From: Lentzea albida
GTDB lineage: Bacteria > Actinomycetota > Actinomycetes > Mycobacteriales > Pseudonocardiaceae
Direction of reading: 5' to 3'
DNA: 64,000 nt
Assembly (NCBI RefSeq): GCF_900111005.1
Contig: NZ_FOFV01000007.1
Location: 336,353-400,352 of the forward strand
Shown: positions 1 through 41,613 of the stretch, in pieces
Layout: each line of letters begins with the position of its first letter
Numbering within the stretch: position 1 is the first letter of the stretch
Position numbers and translations under genes: made by a program
Notes under the pieces: model-generated
Told to the model about the DNA's origin: nothing
Databases searched by the model: none
Seen by the model: only the letters and a program-made list of their open reading frames with translations

Positions 1-3000
1 CCTGGTCGTCGGCACGGCCGAGGAACTCGAGCGTCCCGTCGGCACGCCAGCGCGCCCGATCGCCCGTGCGGTACAGCCGCTCGCCCTGGTGCGTCGGATC
101 GGGGACGAACCGTTCCGCGGTGAGGTCCGCGCGGCCGACGTACCCACGCGCCACACCAGGACCACCGACGAACAACTCACCCGCCACACCGGCCGGCACC
201 AGCTGCAACCACGGGTCGAGCACGAACGCCCGCATGCCTGCGAACGGCCTGCCGATGGGCACCTGCGCGGTGACACCGTTGAGCGTGTGGACGGTGCAGG
301 TCATCGTGGTCTCGGTGGGCCCGTAGGCGTTCACGATCCGCAGGTCCGGCCGGCGTTCGCGGGCGGTGCGGGCGTGCTGGGCCTGCAGGGCGTCACCGCC
401 GACGACGAGCAACCGCAACCCGTCGAGCACGTCGGGCGAGGTCTCGACCAGCTGGTGGAAGAGGCCCGTCGTGAGCAGCGAGGCCGTGATGGCGTTGTCG
501 CGCAGGAACCCGCCGACGTCCATCCGCTCCGCGACGTCCGCCGGGCCGACCACGAGGGTGGCACCGTTCAGGAGGGCCAGCCAGATCTCGAACGCCCCGG
601 TGTCGAAGGCGATGCCCGCGAGGTGCGACACGACGTCGCCGGGCTCGACTCGGACGGCCGGGTCGGTGCAGACCCTGGCGACGCCTTCGTGGGTGAGGGA
701 GACACCCTTGGGGGTTCCGGTGGAGCCGGAGGTGAACAGGACGTAGAGCTCGCTGTCGGCGGCGCCGACGACCGGGAGGGGGCCGGGAGCGCTCGGGGGC
801 GCGCCATCCACACCAGCCAGCGCGCGATCCGCACCAACCGGCGCACCACCCGCACCAGCCAGCGCCAGCACCCTCACCCGCGGGACGTCCAGCGGCCACT
901 CCCCCGCCGTCACCACGAGCCCGACCTCGGCCACCCCCACCACCTGCGCGAGGCGGGCCGCGTTCTGCGCCGGGTCCAGCGGCACGTAACTGCCCCCGGC
1001 CCCGATCACCCCGAGCATCGCGACGATCAGCTCGGCACCGCGGTCCAGGTGCAACCCGACCCGCGTACCGGCGCCCACCCCGTGCGCCCGCAACCACCGC
1101 GCCACACCCGAGGCCCTCCGGTCGAGCTCCGCATAGGTGAGGTCCACACCGCCGCGAACCGCGAGCCGGTCCGGGTGGGCCAGGACCTGTCGCCCGAACA
1201 GCGCCGCCAGGTGTCCCGAGGCCAGCTCGCGCGGCGAGGACGTGCTCCACTCCAGCACCTCGGCCCGCTGCCCGGCGTCCAGCAGCGCGATCTCCCGCAC
1301 CGGCGTGCCCGGCGCCTCCGCCACCGCGGTCAGGATGAGCTCGAGCTGGTCGACCAGCGCCTCGACGGTGTCCGCGTCGAACGCGCCCGTCGAGTACTCG
1401 CACAGCAGCGCGAGCTGCCCGTCGACGTCCACGACGAGCTTGAGCGGGTAGCGGCCCTGCTCCAGCATGGCGGGCGAGTCGAACTCGTCGCCGTCGTCAC
1501 CGTCGTCGTCGAGGCCGCTGGGCAGGTTCTGGACCGCCACGATGCTCTCGAACAGCCTCGGCACGCCGGCGATCCGCTGGATGTCGACCAGCGGCGAGTG
1601 CTCGAACCGTTGTGCGGCGACCTGTCCTTCCTGGACGGTCCGCAGCCACTCGTCGAACGGCGTGCGGTCGCCGGGGACCCGGACCCGCACCGGCAGCGTG
1701 TTGATGAACAGACCGACGATCGACTCGACGCCGGGCAGCGAGGCCGGCCGGCCCGAGACGGTGAGGCCGAAGACGATGTCGTCGTCACCACTGTGCGCGG
1801 CCAGCAGCAGAGCCCACGCGGCCTGCACGACGGCGCTGATCGTGACGTGCTCGCGCCGTGCGAGTGCCTCCAGCGCGAGGGCGACGCTTTCCGGCAGTTC
1901 GCGGTGGTGCCTGCCCTGGTCCCAGTGCAGCCGCGACGTGCGGTCGACTGGGAGAGCGGTGGGTGAGGTGAAGCCGTCGAGGTACTCGCGCCAGAAGTCG
2001 TCGGCGGCGGGCTGGTCCTGCAACCACGCGATGTAGTCGCGGTACGGGCGCACCGGCGGCAGCGCCTCGCCCCGGTAGGCGGCGAGGACCTCGTCCCAGA
2101 CGAGCGGGATGCTCCAGCCGTCGAGGTACAGGTGGTGGAACGTGAACACGACCCACTGGCGGTCGCCCCGGTCGGCCACGTACACGCGCAGCAACGGGGC
2201 CGTGGTGACGTCGAAACCGCGCCGCTGGTCGGCGTCGAGCAGGTCGTCGAGTGCCGCGGCGGGATCGGCGACCGACGTCCAGTCGAGCACCTCGAACGGC
2301 ACGTCGACCTCGCCGGCCACGACCTGCAGGGGTTCGTCGACTCCCTCCCACACGAACGCGCTGCGCAGCGCGGGATGCCGTCCCACGACGGTCCGCCAGG
2401 CCTCGCGCAGAGCGGCCGCGTCGAGCGGTCCGCGCAGTTCCCGCACGTCCTGCGCCCAGTACACGGCGGTGTCGGCGGGCGCCTCCAGGACGTGGAACAG
2501 CATGCCCTGCTGCATGGGCGACAACGGGTACGCGTCCACGGCTCCCGGCACCCGCGCCTTGAGCGGCGCCAGGTCGGCCAAGGGCTCCGCGCTGACCTCC
2601 GCACCGGCCGCGACACCCGTGTGCAGGGCGATCTGTTGGATCGTCTGGTGCGTGAAGATGTCGGCGATCTTCAGCTCCAGGCCCGCTTCCCGGGCCCACG
2701 CCACGACCTGGAGGCTGATGATCGAGTCGCCGCCCAGCTCGAAGTAGTTGTCGTGCACGCCGACCCGCTCGACCCCGAGCACCTGCGACCACACCGCGGC
2801 CAGCGCGCGTTCGGTGTCCGTGCTGGGCGCGACGCTGGTGGACTCCGGTGCCTCGGGCATCGGCAGCGCGCGCTTGTCGAGCTTCCCGTTGGAGTTCAAC
2901 GGCAGCTCGTCCAGCGCGACGATCGCGGACGGCACCAGGAACTCCGGCAGCCGCTCCCCCAGGTACCCCTTCAGCGCGGCGGGTTCGGCGGTGCCCACGA

Positions 3001-6000
3001 CATAGGCGACGAGCCGCTTGCCCTGCTGCAGCTCACGAACGACCACAGCGGCGTTGGCGACCTCGGGGTGCCCGGCGAGCACGTGCTCGACCTCACCCGG
3101 CTCCACCCGGAACCCGCGGATCTTGACCTGGTCGTCGGTGCGCCCGACGAAGTCCACGGCACCGTCGGCACCCCACCGCACCAGGTCACCGGTGCGGTAC
3201 ATGCGGGCACCGGGCACCACGGGGTCCGGCACGAACCGCTCGGCGGCCAGGTCGGCACGCCCCGCGTAACCACGGGCCAGACCGACGCCACCGATGTACA
3301 GCTCTCCCGGCACACCGACCGGCGAGGGCCGGAGCCACCGGTCCAGAACAGAGAAGTGCAGGCCCCGCAACGCGTCGCCGATCGGCACGGTCGCCGGCCC
3401 GAGCCGTCCGGTGTGCATGTCGTGGAACGACGCGTACACAGTGGACTCGGTCGGCCCGTACATGTTGAAGATCCCGACGGCCGGGTTCGCGTCGAGCACC
3501 TTGCGCGCCTGGACCGGGGACATGCCCTCGCCGCCCGCGAGCACCTTGCGGTGCCCGGAGAACACGGCCGGGTCGGTGTCCGCAAGCTGGTGGAACAGGC
3601 CGGTCGTCATGAACGACAACGTCACGCCGTGCTCGGTGTAGAGCTTGGCGACGTCGAGGCGTTCGGCCAGGTTCGCCGGAGCGACGGCCAGCGTGGCGCC
3701 GGTCAGCAACGCGGTCCAGATCTCCCAGGTGGAGGCGTCGAACGACACCGCCGCCATGTGTGCCACGACGTCGCCGGGGTGGGCGGCCACCGCCGGGTCG
3801 AGGACGACCCGCAGCACGCCCTCCTCGGTGACCTCGACGCCCTTCGGGACACCGGTCGAGCCCGAGGTGAACATCGTGTAGACCAAACGCCCCGGCACAG
3901 CAGCGAGTTCGGCCCACTCCGCAGGCGCGGACTCCAGCTCTGCGAGTGAGACGACTCGGGGACCGTCCAGCGCGTAGTCGCCACGCGAGACGACCAGCTC
4001 GACCCCGGCCGCGGCCTGCACGTCCCTCAACCGGCCGTGCGGCAACGCTGGATCCAGCGGAACGTACGCCCCGCCCGCCTGAACGACGGCGAGGATCGCG
4101 ACCACCAGGTCGGCCGACCGCTCGAACCACAACCCGACGCGGGTCTCGTCGCGGACACCGGCGGTACGCAGACCGGACGCGACACGCGCCACCCGCTCGC
4201 CCAGCTCGGCATAGGTCAGCTCGACAGCACCGTCGCGCACCGCGACCTGGTCCCCGAACTCCCCCACCGCACGCCGGAACCGCTCCGCCAGCCCGACGAA
4301 CGGCTCGTCCACCGCGGGCCCGGCACCCCAGCCCGTCACCGGAGCGGGCGTCATCTCCCGCACCACGGCCAACGGCCGGCGCGCCACCGAGGTCAGCACC
4401 TCGGCCAGCTGCCCGAGCAGTCGCTCCACAGTGGACGCGTCGAAGGCCCCGGTGGAGAAGTTGGCCTCCACCTTCAGGGTCGCCTCGAGGTCGACGGCGA
4501 GGATGATCGGGTAGTGCATCTGCTCGACGGAGTCGGTCGAGGCGAACAGCTCCTCCGGGTCCTCCTCGCCCTCCTCCGGCGCCGCGCCCTGCGGGTAGTT
4601 GCCGAAGACGAGCATGCTGTCGAACAGGCCGCCCGTGGTGACGCGCTGGATGTCGGCGAGCGGTGTGTGCTCGTGCCGCTGCACCGCGACCTGGTTCTCC
4701 TGCAACTCGCCCAGCCAGTCGGCGAACGACGTCTCCCAGGCCACGCCCACCCGCACCGGCAGCGTGTTGATGAACAGGCCGACGATCGACTCGACACCGG
4801 GCAGGTCGGCGGGCCGGCCGGACACGGTCAGGCCGAACACGACGTCGTCCTCGCCCGAGTAGGCCGCCAGCAGCACGGACCACGCCGCCTGCACGACCGT
4901 CGACAGCGTCACCCGGCGGTCGCGTGCCAACGCCATGAGATCGGCCGTGACGTCACGGGGCAGCGCCAGTTCGCGCCGGTCCTGGGACCAGTGCTCGCGC
5001 ACCACGCGGTCGACCGGCAGCGGCGTCGGCGAGTCGAACCCGTCCAGGTACTCGCGCCAGAACCCCTCGGCCTCGGCGGCGTCGCGCCGGCCGAGCCACG
5101 CGATGAAGTCGCGGTAGGGACGCACCGGCGGCAACGACTCGCCCTGGTAGGCGGCGGTCACCTCGTCCCACAGCAGCGGGATGCTCCAGCCGTCGGCGTA
5201 GAGGTGGTGGAACGCCAGCAGGATCCAGTGGCGGTCACGGCCCTGCGCGACGACGACCCGCAGCAACGGCGCCGTGCTCAGGTCGCAGCCGCGGGCCCGG
5301 TCCTCCGCCAGCAGCTCGTCCACGGCGGCGTCGGGATCCTCGACTGACGTCCAGTCGCGCACCTCGAACGGCACCGGGACGTCCCCCACGACGACCTGCA
5401 ACGGCTCACCCGACCACACGAAACCGGTGCGCAGCGCGGGATGCCGGTCGAGCACGAGCTGCCACGCGGCACGCATGGCCTCGACGTCGAGGTCGCCGGT
5501 CAGCTCCCGCACGTCCTGCGTCCAGTAGACGCCGCTGTCCGGCGACTCGACGGCGTGGAAGAGCATGCCCTGCTGCAACGGCGACAGCGGGTACGCGTCG
5601 ACGAGTCCGGGCGTCCGCTCGACCAACGCGTCCAAAGAGGACTGCGAGAGCCCGGCCAGCGGAACGTCGGACGGCGTCAGGCCGGAAGCACCGGAGAGGC
5701 AGTGCTCCACGATCCCGGCCAGCGCCGCCACGTAGTCGGCGGCCAGCTGCGCGATCGTGGGACGCTCGTGCAGGTTCGTGCTGTACTGCAACTCCACGGA
5801 CAGCGTCCCGTCGGCGGCCTGGACCACCTCGACGCCGAGCACGTGCGAGCGCAGCCCGCCGTCGCCCTCCGCAGGACCGCACAGGTCCTCGGAGAGCTCG
5901 CGGGCGAACAGGCCGTCCGGCTCCTCGGCCGCGTCTGCCCCGCCGAGGTAGTTGAAGACGACCGGTCGTGCCGGGGCGTCGCGGAGTTCGGGGTCGCGCT

Positions 6001-9000
6001 CGCGCAGCACGGTGTACCCGACACCGCGCCGAGGCACGGCCCGCAGCTGCTCCTTGACGGCCTTGATCACCCCGGCGACGTCGTCGAGGTCGGGGTGCCG
6101 GAGCCCGACGGGGTGGATCGCGGTGAACCAGCCGACGGTGCGGCTCAGGTCGAGGCCGTCGGCGATCGGCTCACGGCCGTGGCTCTCCAGGTCGATCGCC
6201 GCGGCGCCCGCTCCCGTCCACCGGCCGAGCACCTGCAGCAGCGCGGCCAGGAGCAGCTCGTGGCCCTGGGTGCGGTAGGCGCGGTGGGCCTGGGTCAGCA
6301 GCAACGCAGTGCGTTCCGCGTCGAGGGAGACGCGCACGGACTCGGTCGAGTCCTCGGTGTTGGGGCCGTCGAGGTCGGCCGGCACGGGCGTGGTCGTCCG
6401 CACGACGTCCCGCCACCACACCAGCTCGTCCTGCGGGTCGAACGCCTCCAGGGCGGCGGCCCACTCCTGGTACGAGGTGGTCTTGGGCGGCAGCGCACCG
6501 CCGGAGCACGCGGTCTCCAGGTCCTCCAGCAGGACGTTCCACGAGACGGCGTCCACGACGTAGTGGTGCACGGTGAGGCCGAACCACGCCGGCCGGTCAC
6601 CGCGGTCCACGTACACGGCCCGCAACAGCGGCCCGCCGGTCAGGCTCAGCGACGTCTGCGCGCCCGTCATGGCCGCGGTGACGGCCTCGTCCAGCGGGGC
6701 GCCCTCAAGACCCGTGGCGTCGAGCACGGACACCAGGTCGGCGGTCTCGGCGGCGAGGTTCTCCTGCGTCCCCTCACCGAGTCGCAACCTCAGGGCGTCG
6801 TGGTGCGCCACGACGGTGCCGAGCGCGGCCCGCATCGCACCGGCGTCGGTCCCCCGGGCGAGTTCGAACATGCCGGACCAGTTGAAGTGGTCGCGTTCCG
6901 GCAGGTCCTCGCGCAGGAACCAGCTCTGGATCGGCGTGAACGCGACCGGCCCGCTGACGGTGCCCTGATCGGCCGTCGGCTCCTCGGCCGTGCTCACGCG
7001 GGCCGCCAGCTCCCGCACCGTCTGGTGGGTGAAGAGGTCGGCGATCTCGAGCCGCAGCCCGGCGGCGCGGGCCCGCGACACGATCTGGAGGCTGACGATC
7101 GAGTCGCCGCCCAGCTCGAAGAAGTTGTCGTGCACACCGACGCGGTCGACGCCGAGCACCTGCGTCCACACCTCGGCGAGCGTGCGCTCCGCCTCCGTGC
7201 TGGGCGGCTCGTACGCGGTGCTGCTCTCGGGCGCGCCGGGGTCGGGCAACGCGCGCACGTCGAGCTTCCCGTTGGAGTTCAACGGGAACTCGTCCACCGG
7301 CACCACGGCCGACGGCACCAGGAACTCCGGCAGGCGTTCGGCGAGGAAGCGCCGGAGCTCCGCCGGTTCCGCCGTGCTCACGACGTACGCGATCAACCGC
7401 TTGTCGTTGACGATCACGGCGGCGTTGGCGACGTCCGGGTGCCCGGCGAGCACGTGCTCGACCTCACCCGGCTCCACCCGGAACCCGCGGATCTTGACCT
7501 GGTCGTCGGTGCGCCCGACGAAGTCCACGGCACCGTCGGCACCCCACCGCACCAAGTCTCCGGTGCGGTACATGCGGGCGCCGGGCACGTACGGGTCGGC
7601 CACGAACCGCTCCGCGGCCAGGTCGGCACGGCCCGCGTACCCGCGCGCGAGACCGGTGCCACCGATGTACAGCTCACCCGGCACACCGACCGGTGTCGGC
7701 TGCAACCAGCGGTCGAGCACGTGAAAACGCAAGCCCCGCAACGCCGTTCCGATCGGCACCGACGACGGGCCGAGCCGTCCGGTGTGCATGTCGTGGTACG
7801 ACGCGTACACAGTGGACTCGGTGGGGCCGTACATGTTGTAGATCGCCACGGCCGGGTTCGCGTCGAGCACCTTGCGGGCCTGGACGGGCGACATCGCCTC
7901 GCCGCCGGCCAGCACCTTGCGGTGCCCGGAGAACACGGCCGGGTCGGTGTCCGCGAGCTGGTGGAACAGCCCGGTCGTCATGAACGACAGCGTCACGTCG
8001 TGCTGGGCGAAGAGCTTGGCGACGTCGAGGCGTTCGGCCAGGTTCGCCGGAGCGACGGCCAGCGTGGCACCGGTCAGCAGAGCGGTCCAGATCTCCCAGG
8101 TGGAGGCGTCGAACGACACCGCCGCCATGTGCGCGACCACGTCACCAGGCCGTGCCGCCACCGCGGGGTCGAGCACGACCCGGACGACGCCCGCCTCGGT
8201 GACCTCGACGCCCTTGGGGACGCCGGTCGAGCCCGAGGTGAACATCGTGTAGACGAGGCGCTCCGGCACGGACGCCGGGGCGAAAGGCTCGGCGGGTGCG
8301 TTCTCCAGCTCCGCGAGTTCGACCACCCGCGGACCTTCCAGCGCGTAGTCGCCACGCGAGACGACCAGCTCGACTCCGGCCGCCGCCTGCACGTCCCTCA
8401 ACCGGCCGTGCGGCAACGCTGGATCCAGCGGCACATACGTCCCGCCCACCTGCGTCACGGCGAGGATCGCGACCACCAGGTCGACCGACCGCTCGAACCA
8501 CAGGCCAACTCGGGTTTCCTCGCGCACACCGGCGGCACTCAGGCCGGACGCGACACGCGCCACCCGCTCGCCGAGTTCGGCATAGGTCAGTTCGCCGGAA
8601 CCGTCGCGAACAGCGACCCGCTCCCCGAACTCCCCCACCGCACGCCGAAACCGCTCCGCCAGCCCGACGAACTCCTCGTCCGCCACGGGCCCCACACCCC
8701 ACCCGGTCACCGGAGCGGGCGTCACCTCGCGCACCAGCTGCTCGGGCCGCGCCACCGCGGCCGACAGCACCTCCTGCAGCTGAGCCAGCAACCGGTCGAC
8801 CGTCGCCTCGTCGAACGCGCCCGTCGAGAACTCGGCCTCGATCTTGAGCGTGTCCTCCAGGTCGACCGCGAAGGCGATCGGGTAGTTCACCTGCTCGATG
8901 GAGTCGAGCGCGCCGAAGCGGTCCTCGTCGTCGCTCTCCTCGTCCTCTTCGGACAGCAGTGCCTGCGGGTAGTTGCCGAACACGACGATGCTGTCGAAGA

Positions 9001-10024
9001 CACCGCTGCCGCGCGGGAGTTCCGACCAGCGCTTGATGTCCGAGAGCGCGGTGAACTCGTAGCGCTGCACGGCGACCTGATTGGCCTGCAGCTCTCCCAG
9101 CCAGTCGGCGAAGGTGCGCTCCCACGAGATGCGCACGCGCACCGGCAGCGTGTTGATGAAGACGCCGACCATCGACTCGACGCCGGGCAGGTCGGCCGGG
9201 CGGCCGGACACGGTGAGGCCGTAGACGACCTCGTCGTCGCCGGAGTAGGCCGACAGCAGGAGTGCCCACGCCGCCTGGACGACCGTGGACGGCGTGACGC
9301 GCCTGCGGCGGGCCAGGTCCATGATCGACGTGGTGAGGGCCTCGGGCAGTTCGGCGTGGCGGCGGCCCTGGGCCCAGTGGTCGCGGACGGAGTGGTCGAC
9401 GGGCAGCGCCGTCGGGGCGTCGAAGCCGGCGAGGTAGTCGCGCCAGAACGCCTCGGCCTCGGCGCGGTCGCGCTTGCCCAGCCAGGCGATGAAGTCGCGG
9501 TAGGGCCGCACGGGTTCGAGGTCCGGGGTCGTGCCGCGGCAGAAGGCGTCGTAGGTGGCGCCGACCTCTTCGAGGACGACGGGCACGCTCCAGCCGTCGC
9601 ACAGTCCCGAGTAGAGCGCCCAGACCATGCGGTGGTGGCTGGTGCCGTCGTTGATGACGTGCACGCGCATGAGGGGCGGCTTGGTGAGGTCGAAGCCCTG
9701 GGCGCGGTCGCGGGCGAGCAGCTCGTCGAGTGCCGCCTTCTGGTCGGCCACGGCGGTCCAGTCGTGCACCTCGAACGGCACCTGGACGTCACCCATGACG
9801 ACCTGGAGCGGCTCGGGCACGCCCTCCCACACGAAACCGGTGCGCAGCACGGCGTGGCGGGCGACCACCGACTCCCACGCGCGGCGCATGGCGCCGAGGT
9901 CGAGCACGCCGTCGAACTCGTAGAGCCCCTGCGCCCAGTACACGCCCTTGTCCGATTGCGCCTCGAGGACGTGGAAAAGCATCCCCTGCTGAACCGGCGC
10001 CAACGGATACATATCTTCGATCAC
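1..10024 (-). CDS. Non-ribosomal peptide synthetase, downstream subunit (partial, runs off left edge)
   Basis: Modular NRPS; about 3,341 residues are visible and the frame is open at position 1. Start is GTG at 10024 behind AGGGGAGGG (7-base spacing); an in-frame GTG at 10045 lacks a ribosome site. Order: C1 (res. 1-430), A1 (A4 core near 637), T1 (near 972), E1 (1020-1440), C2 (1475-1900), A2 (A4 near 2096), T2 (near 2433), C3 (2495-2920), A3 (A4 near 3133, cut by the edge). C2 and C3 have intact FHHLYxDGWS; C1 has LYSGLCDGWS, lacking both histidines. E1 carries HHYVVDAVSW. My manual 10-residue codes: A1 and A2 both DAWFLGMVYK (closest to Leu, aliphatic), A3 DTFLVGAMTK (no firm call). E1 implies a D-residue from module 1; module 2 has no E. 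The gene lies downstream of the seven-module NRPS on the same strand and should extend its peptide. No thioesterase is visible; it would lie left of the window. Confidence 0.95.
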   Translation of the reverse strand, partial: MIEDMYPLAPVQQGMLFHVLEAQSDKGVYWAQGLYEFDGVLDLGAMRRAWESVVARHAVLRTGFVWEGVPEPLQVVMGDVQVPFEVHDWTAVADQKAALDELLARDRAQGFDLTKPPLMRVHVINDGTSHHRMVWALYSGLCDGWSVPVVLEEVGATYDAFCRGTTPDLEPVRPYRDFIAWLGKRDRAEAEAFWRDYLAGFDAPTALPVDHSVRDHWAQGRRHAELPEALTTSIMDLARRRRVTPSTVVQAAWALLLSAYSGDDEVVYGLTVSGRPADLPGVESMVGVFINTLPVRVRISWERTFADWLGELQANQVAVQRYEFTALSDIKRWSELPRGSGVFDSIVVFGNYPQALLSEEDEESDDEDRFGALDSIEQVNYPIAFAVDLEDTLKIEAEFSTGAFDEATVDRLLAQLQEVLSAAVARPEQLVREVTPAPVTGWGVGPVADEEFVGLAERFRRAVGEFGERVAVRDGSGELTYAELGERVARVASGLSAAGVREETRVGLWFERSVDLVVAILAVTQVGGTYVPLDPALPHGRLRDVQAAAGVELVVSRGDYALEGPRVVELAELENAPAEPFAPASVPERLVYTMFTSGSTGVPKGVEVTEAGVVRVVLDPAVAARPGDVVAHMAAVSFDASTWEIWTALLTGATLAVAPANLAERLDVAKLFAQHDVTLSFMTTGLFHQLADTDPAVFSGHRKVLAGGEAMSPVQARKVLDANPAVAIYNMYGPTESTVYASYHDMHTGRLGPSSVPIGTALRGLRFHVLDRWLQPTPVGVPGELYIGGTGLARGYAGRADLAAERFVADPYVPGARMYRTGDLVRWGADGAVDFVGRTDDQVKIRGFRVEPGEVEHVLAGHPDVANAAVIVNDKRLIAYVVSTAEPAELRRFLAERLPEFLVPSAVVPVDEFPLNSNGKLDVRALPDPGAPESSTAYEPPSTEAERTLAEVWTQVLGVDRVGVHDNFFELGGDSIVSLQIVSRARAAGLRLEIADLFTHQTVRELAARVSTAEEPTADQGTVSGPVAFTPIQSWFLREDLPERDHFNWSGMFELARGTDAGAMRAALGTVVAHHDALRLRLGEGTQENLAAETADLVSVLDATGLEGAPLDEAVTAAMTGAQTSLSLTGGPLLRAVYVDRGDRPAWFGLTVHHYVVDAVSWNVLLEDLETACSGGALPPKTTSYQEWAAALEAFDPQDELVWWRDVVRTTTPVPADLDGPNTEDSTESVRVSLDAERTALLLTQAHRAYRTQGHELLLAALLQVLGRWTGAGAAAIDLESHGREPIADGLDLSRTVGWFTAIHPVGLRHPDLDDVAGVIKAVKEQLRAVPRRGVGYTVLRERDPELRDAPARPVVFNYLGGADAAEEPDGLFARELSEDLCGPAEGDGGLRSHVLGVEVVQAADGTLSVELQYSTNLHERPTIAQLAADYVAALAGIVEHCLSGASGLTPSDVPLAGLSQSSLDALVERTPGLVDAYPLSPLQQGMLFHAVESPDSGVYWTQDVRELTGDLDVEAMRAAWQLVLDRHPALRTGFVWSGEPLQVVVGDVPVPFEVRDWTSVEDPDAAVDELLAEDRARGCDLSTAPLLRVVVAQGRDRHWILLAFHHLYADGWSIPLLWDEVTAAYQGESLPPVRPYRDFIAWLGRRDAAEAEGFWREYLDGFDSPTPLPVDRVVREHWSQDRRELALPRDVTADLMALARDRRVTLSTVVQAAWSVLLAAYSGEDDVVFGLTVSGRPADLPGVESIVGLFINTLPVRVGVAWETSFADWLGELQENQVAVQRHEHTPLADIQRVTTGGLFDSMLVFGNYPQGAAPEEGEEDPEELFASTDSVEQMHYPIILAVDLEATLKVEANFSTGAFDASTVERLLGQLAEVLTSVARRPLAVVREMTPAPVTGWGAGPAVDEPFVGLAERFRRAVGEFGDQVAVRDGAVELTYAELGERVARVASGLRTAGVRDETRVGLWFERSADLVVAILAVVQAGGAYVPLDPALPHGRLRDVQAAAGVELVVSRGDYALDGPRVVSLAELESAPAEWAELAAVPGRLVYTMFTSGSTGVPKGVEVTEEGVLRVVLDPAVAAHPGDVVAHMAAVSFDASTWEIWTALLTGATLAVAPANLAERLDVAKLYTEHGVTLSFMTTGLFHQLADTDPAVFSGHRKVLAGGEGMSPVQARKVLDANPAVGIFNMYGPTESTVYASFHDMHTGRLGPATVPIGDALRGLHFSVLDRWLRPSPVGVPGELYIGGVGLARGYAGRADLAAERFVPDPVVPGARMYRTGDLVRWGADGAVDFVGRTDDQVKIRGFRVEPGEVEHVLAGHPEVANAAVVVRELQQGKRLVAYVVGTAEPAALKGYLGERLPEFLVPSAIVALDELPLNSNGKLDKRALPMPEAPESTSVAPSTDTERALAAVWSQVLGVERVGVHDNYFELGGDSIISLQVVAWAREAGLELKIADIFTHQTIQQIALHTGVAAGAEVSAEPLADLAPLKARVPGAVDAYPLSPMQQGMLFHVLEAPADTAVYWAQDVRELRGPLDAAALREAWRTVVGRHPALRSAFVWEGVDEPLQVVAGEVDVPFEVLDWTSVADPAAALDDLLDADQRRGFDVTTAPLLRVYVADRGDRQWVVFTFHHLYLDGWSIPLVWDEVLAAYRGEALPPVRPYRDYIAWLQDQPAADDFWREYLDGFTSPTALPVDRTSRLHWDQGRHHRELPESVALALEALARREHVTISAVVQAAWALLLAAHSGDDDIVFGLTVSGRPASLPGVESIVGLFINTLPVRVRVPGDRTPFDEWLRTVQEGQVAAQRFEHSPLVDIQRIAGVPRLFESIVAVQNLPSGLDDDGDDGDEFDSPAMLEQGRYPLKLVVDVDGQLALLCEYSTGAFDADTVEALVDQLELILTAVAEAPGTPVREIALLDAGQRAEVLEWSTSSPRELASGHLAALFGRQVLAHPDRLAVRGGVDLTYAELDRRASGVARWLRAHGVGAGTRVGLHLDRGAELIVAMLGVIGAGGSYVPLDPAQNAARLAQVVGVAEVGLVVTAGEWPLDVPRVRVLALAGAGGAPVGADRALAGVDGAPPSAPGPLPVVGAADSELYVLFTSGSTGTPKGVSLTHEGVARVCTDPAVRVEPGDVVSHLAGIAFDTGAFEIWLALLNGATLVVGPADVAERMDVGGFLRDNAITASLLTTGLFHQLVETSPDVLDGLRLLVVGGDALQAQHARTARERRPDLRIVNAYGPTETTMTCTVHTLNGVTAQVPIGRPFAGMRAFVLDPWLQLVPAGVAGELFVGGPGVARGYVGRADLTAERFVPDPTHQGERLYRTGDRARWRADGTLEFLGRADDQ

Positions 10025-10049
10025 GGATACGCCCTCCCCTGACACACTT

Positions 10050-10077
10050 TTTACACAACCGTCATTTAAGGGGTCAA
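10050..10077 (-). promoter_or_regulatory. Candidate promoter of downstream NRPS gene, in the 214-base gap between the two NRPS genes
   Basis: On the minus strand TTGACC (10077-10072), a 16-base spacer and TGTAAA (10055-10050) sit just before the ribosome site of the downstream NRPS. The implied leader is only about 20 bases. The whole 10025-10238 gap is visibly lower in GC than the flanking genes and holds no gene. This may let the second NRPS be transcribed on its own as well as by read-through. Match to consensus is modest. Confidence 0.3.
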
Positions 10078-10238
10078 GCGATTCCCGCCGAGCAGTCATA
10101 CGACATTTGAATGAGGGTCATGCGCAGCGAAGATGAACATTTAAAATGGCACGCCAAATAGAACAGTGCATCACCGTTGAATTCACTCCCCCAGATGCGC
10201 AGACCCCAGTGCGCTGAATGCCGCCGAGCTCGCTCCCG

Positions 10239-41099
<30,861 letters not shown>

Positions 41100-41106
41100 T
41101 GAAACG

Positions 41107-41111
41107 CTCCT
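41107..41111 (-). promoter_or_regulatory. Ribosome binding site deciding the start of the seven-module NRPS
   Basis: AGGAG on the minus strand, 7 bases before GTG 41099. Upstream in-frame starts (ATG 41114, GTG 41132) have only a weak GGGG nearby, so the protein most likely begins V-V-E-R-R-V-P rather than 5 or 11 residues earlier. Confidence 0.6.
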
Positions 41112-41613
41112 CATTGCAGATGGCCCCGACACAACGGGACAGAGAGACCGCTGAAGTCACAGATACAGCGGGTGAAGAGCACTTTTTGAAGTCCGTGCTC
41201 GCGGACCAGGGCCGGACAGGGCGGTGCCGGCGGGAAGAGGTCGACCGCTCAGGGGCGTTCGGAGATCAACGGATCACCGACGCCGCACCTGTGCGGGTAC
41301 GATCCCGCGCGCGACTCGCGGATGAATTCTCGTACAACGGCCATGAAAACCCCCTTGCGTCATCCGCCGATACCGCAAATTCACGCAACGTGCACGCGAA
41401 TAACCGGGTCGACGAAAGCACCCCACCCCAAAGAAGCCCCCAGAGCCGCCTAAGCGACAACCGCAGATTAGCCAGGCCCGCGACCAGCACGAATCCGCCG
41501 AACAGCCCAATTCGGCTCTTATAAATTTCATCAATCCGCTTATAGGCCAATTGGTGGACAGCCAGGAAATGTCACGTGCCGCACCCACTCCAACACATGG
41601 CGTGACGAAAGTC

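Noticed and set aside
41266..41550. Small minus-strand open frame in the NRPS upstream region (TTG start, about 94 residues)
   Set aside because: No ribosome site, no recognisable domain, low-GC composition and position within the probable promoter region; another overlapping frame is equally open.
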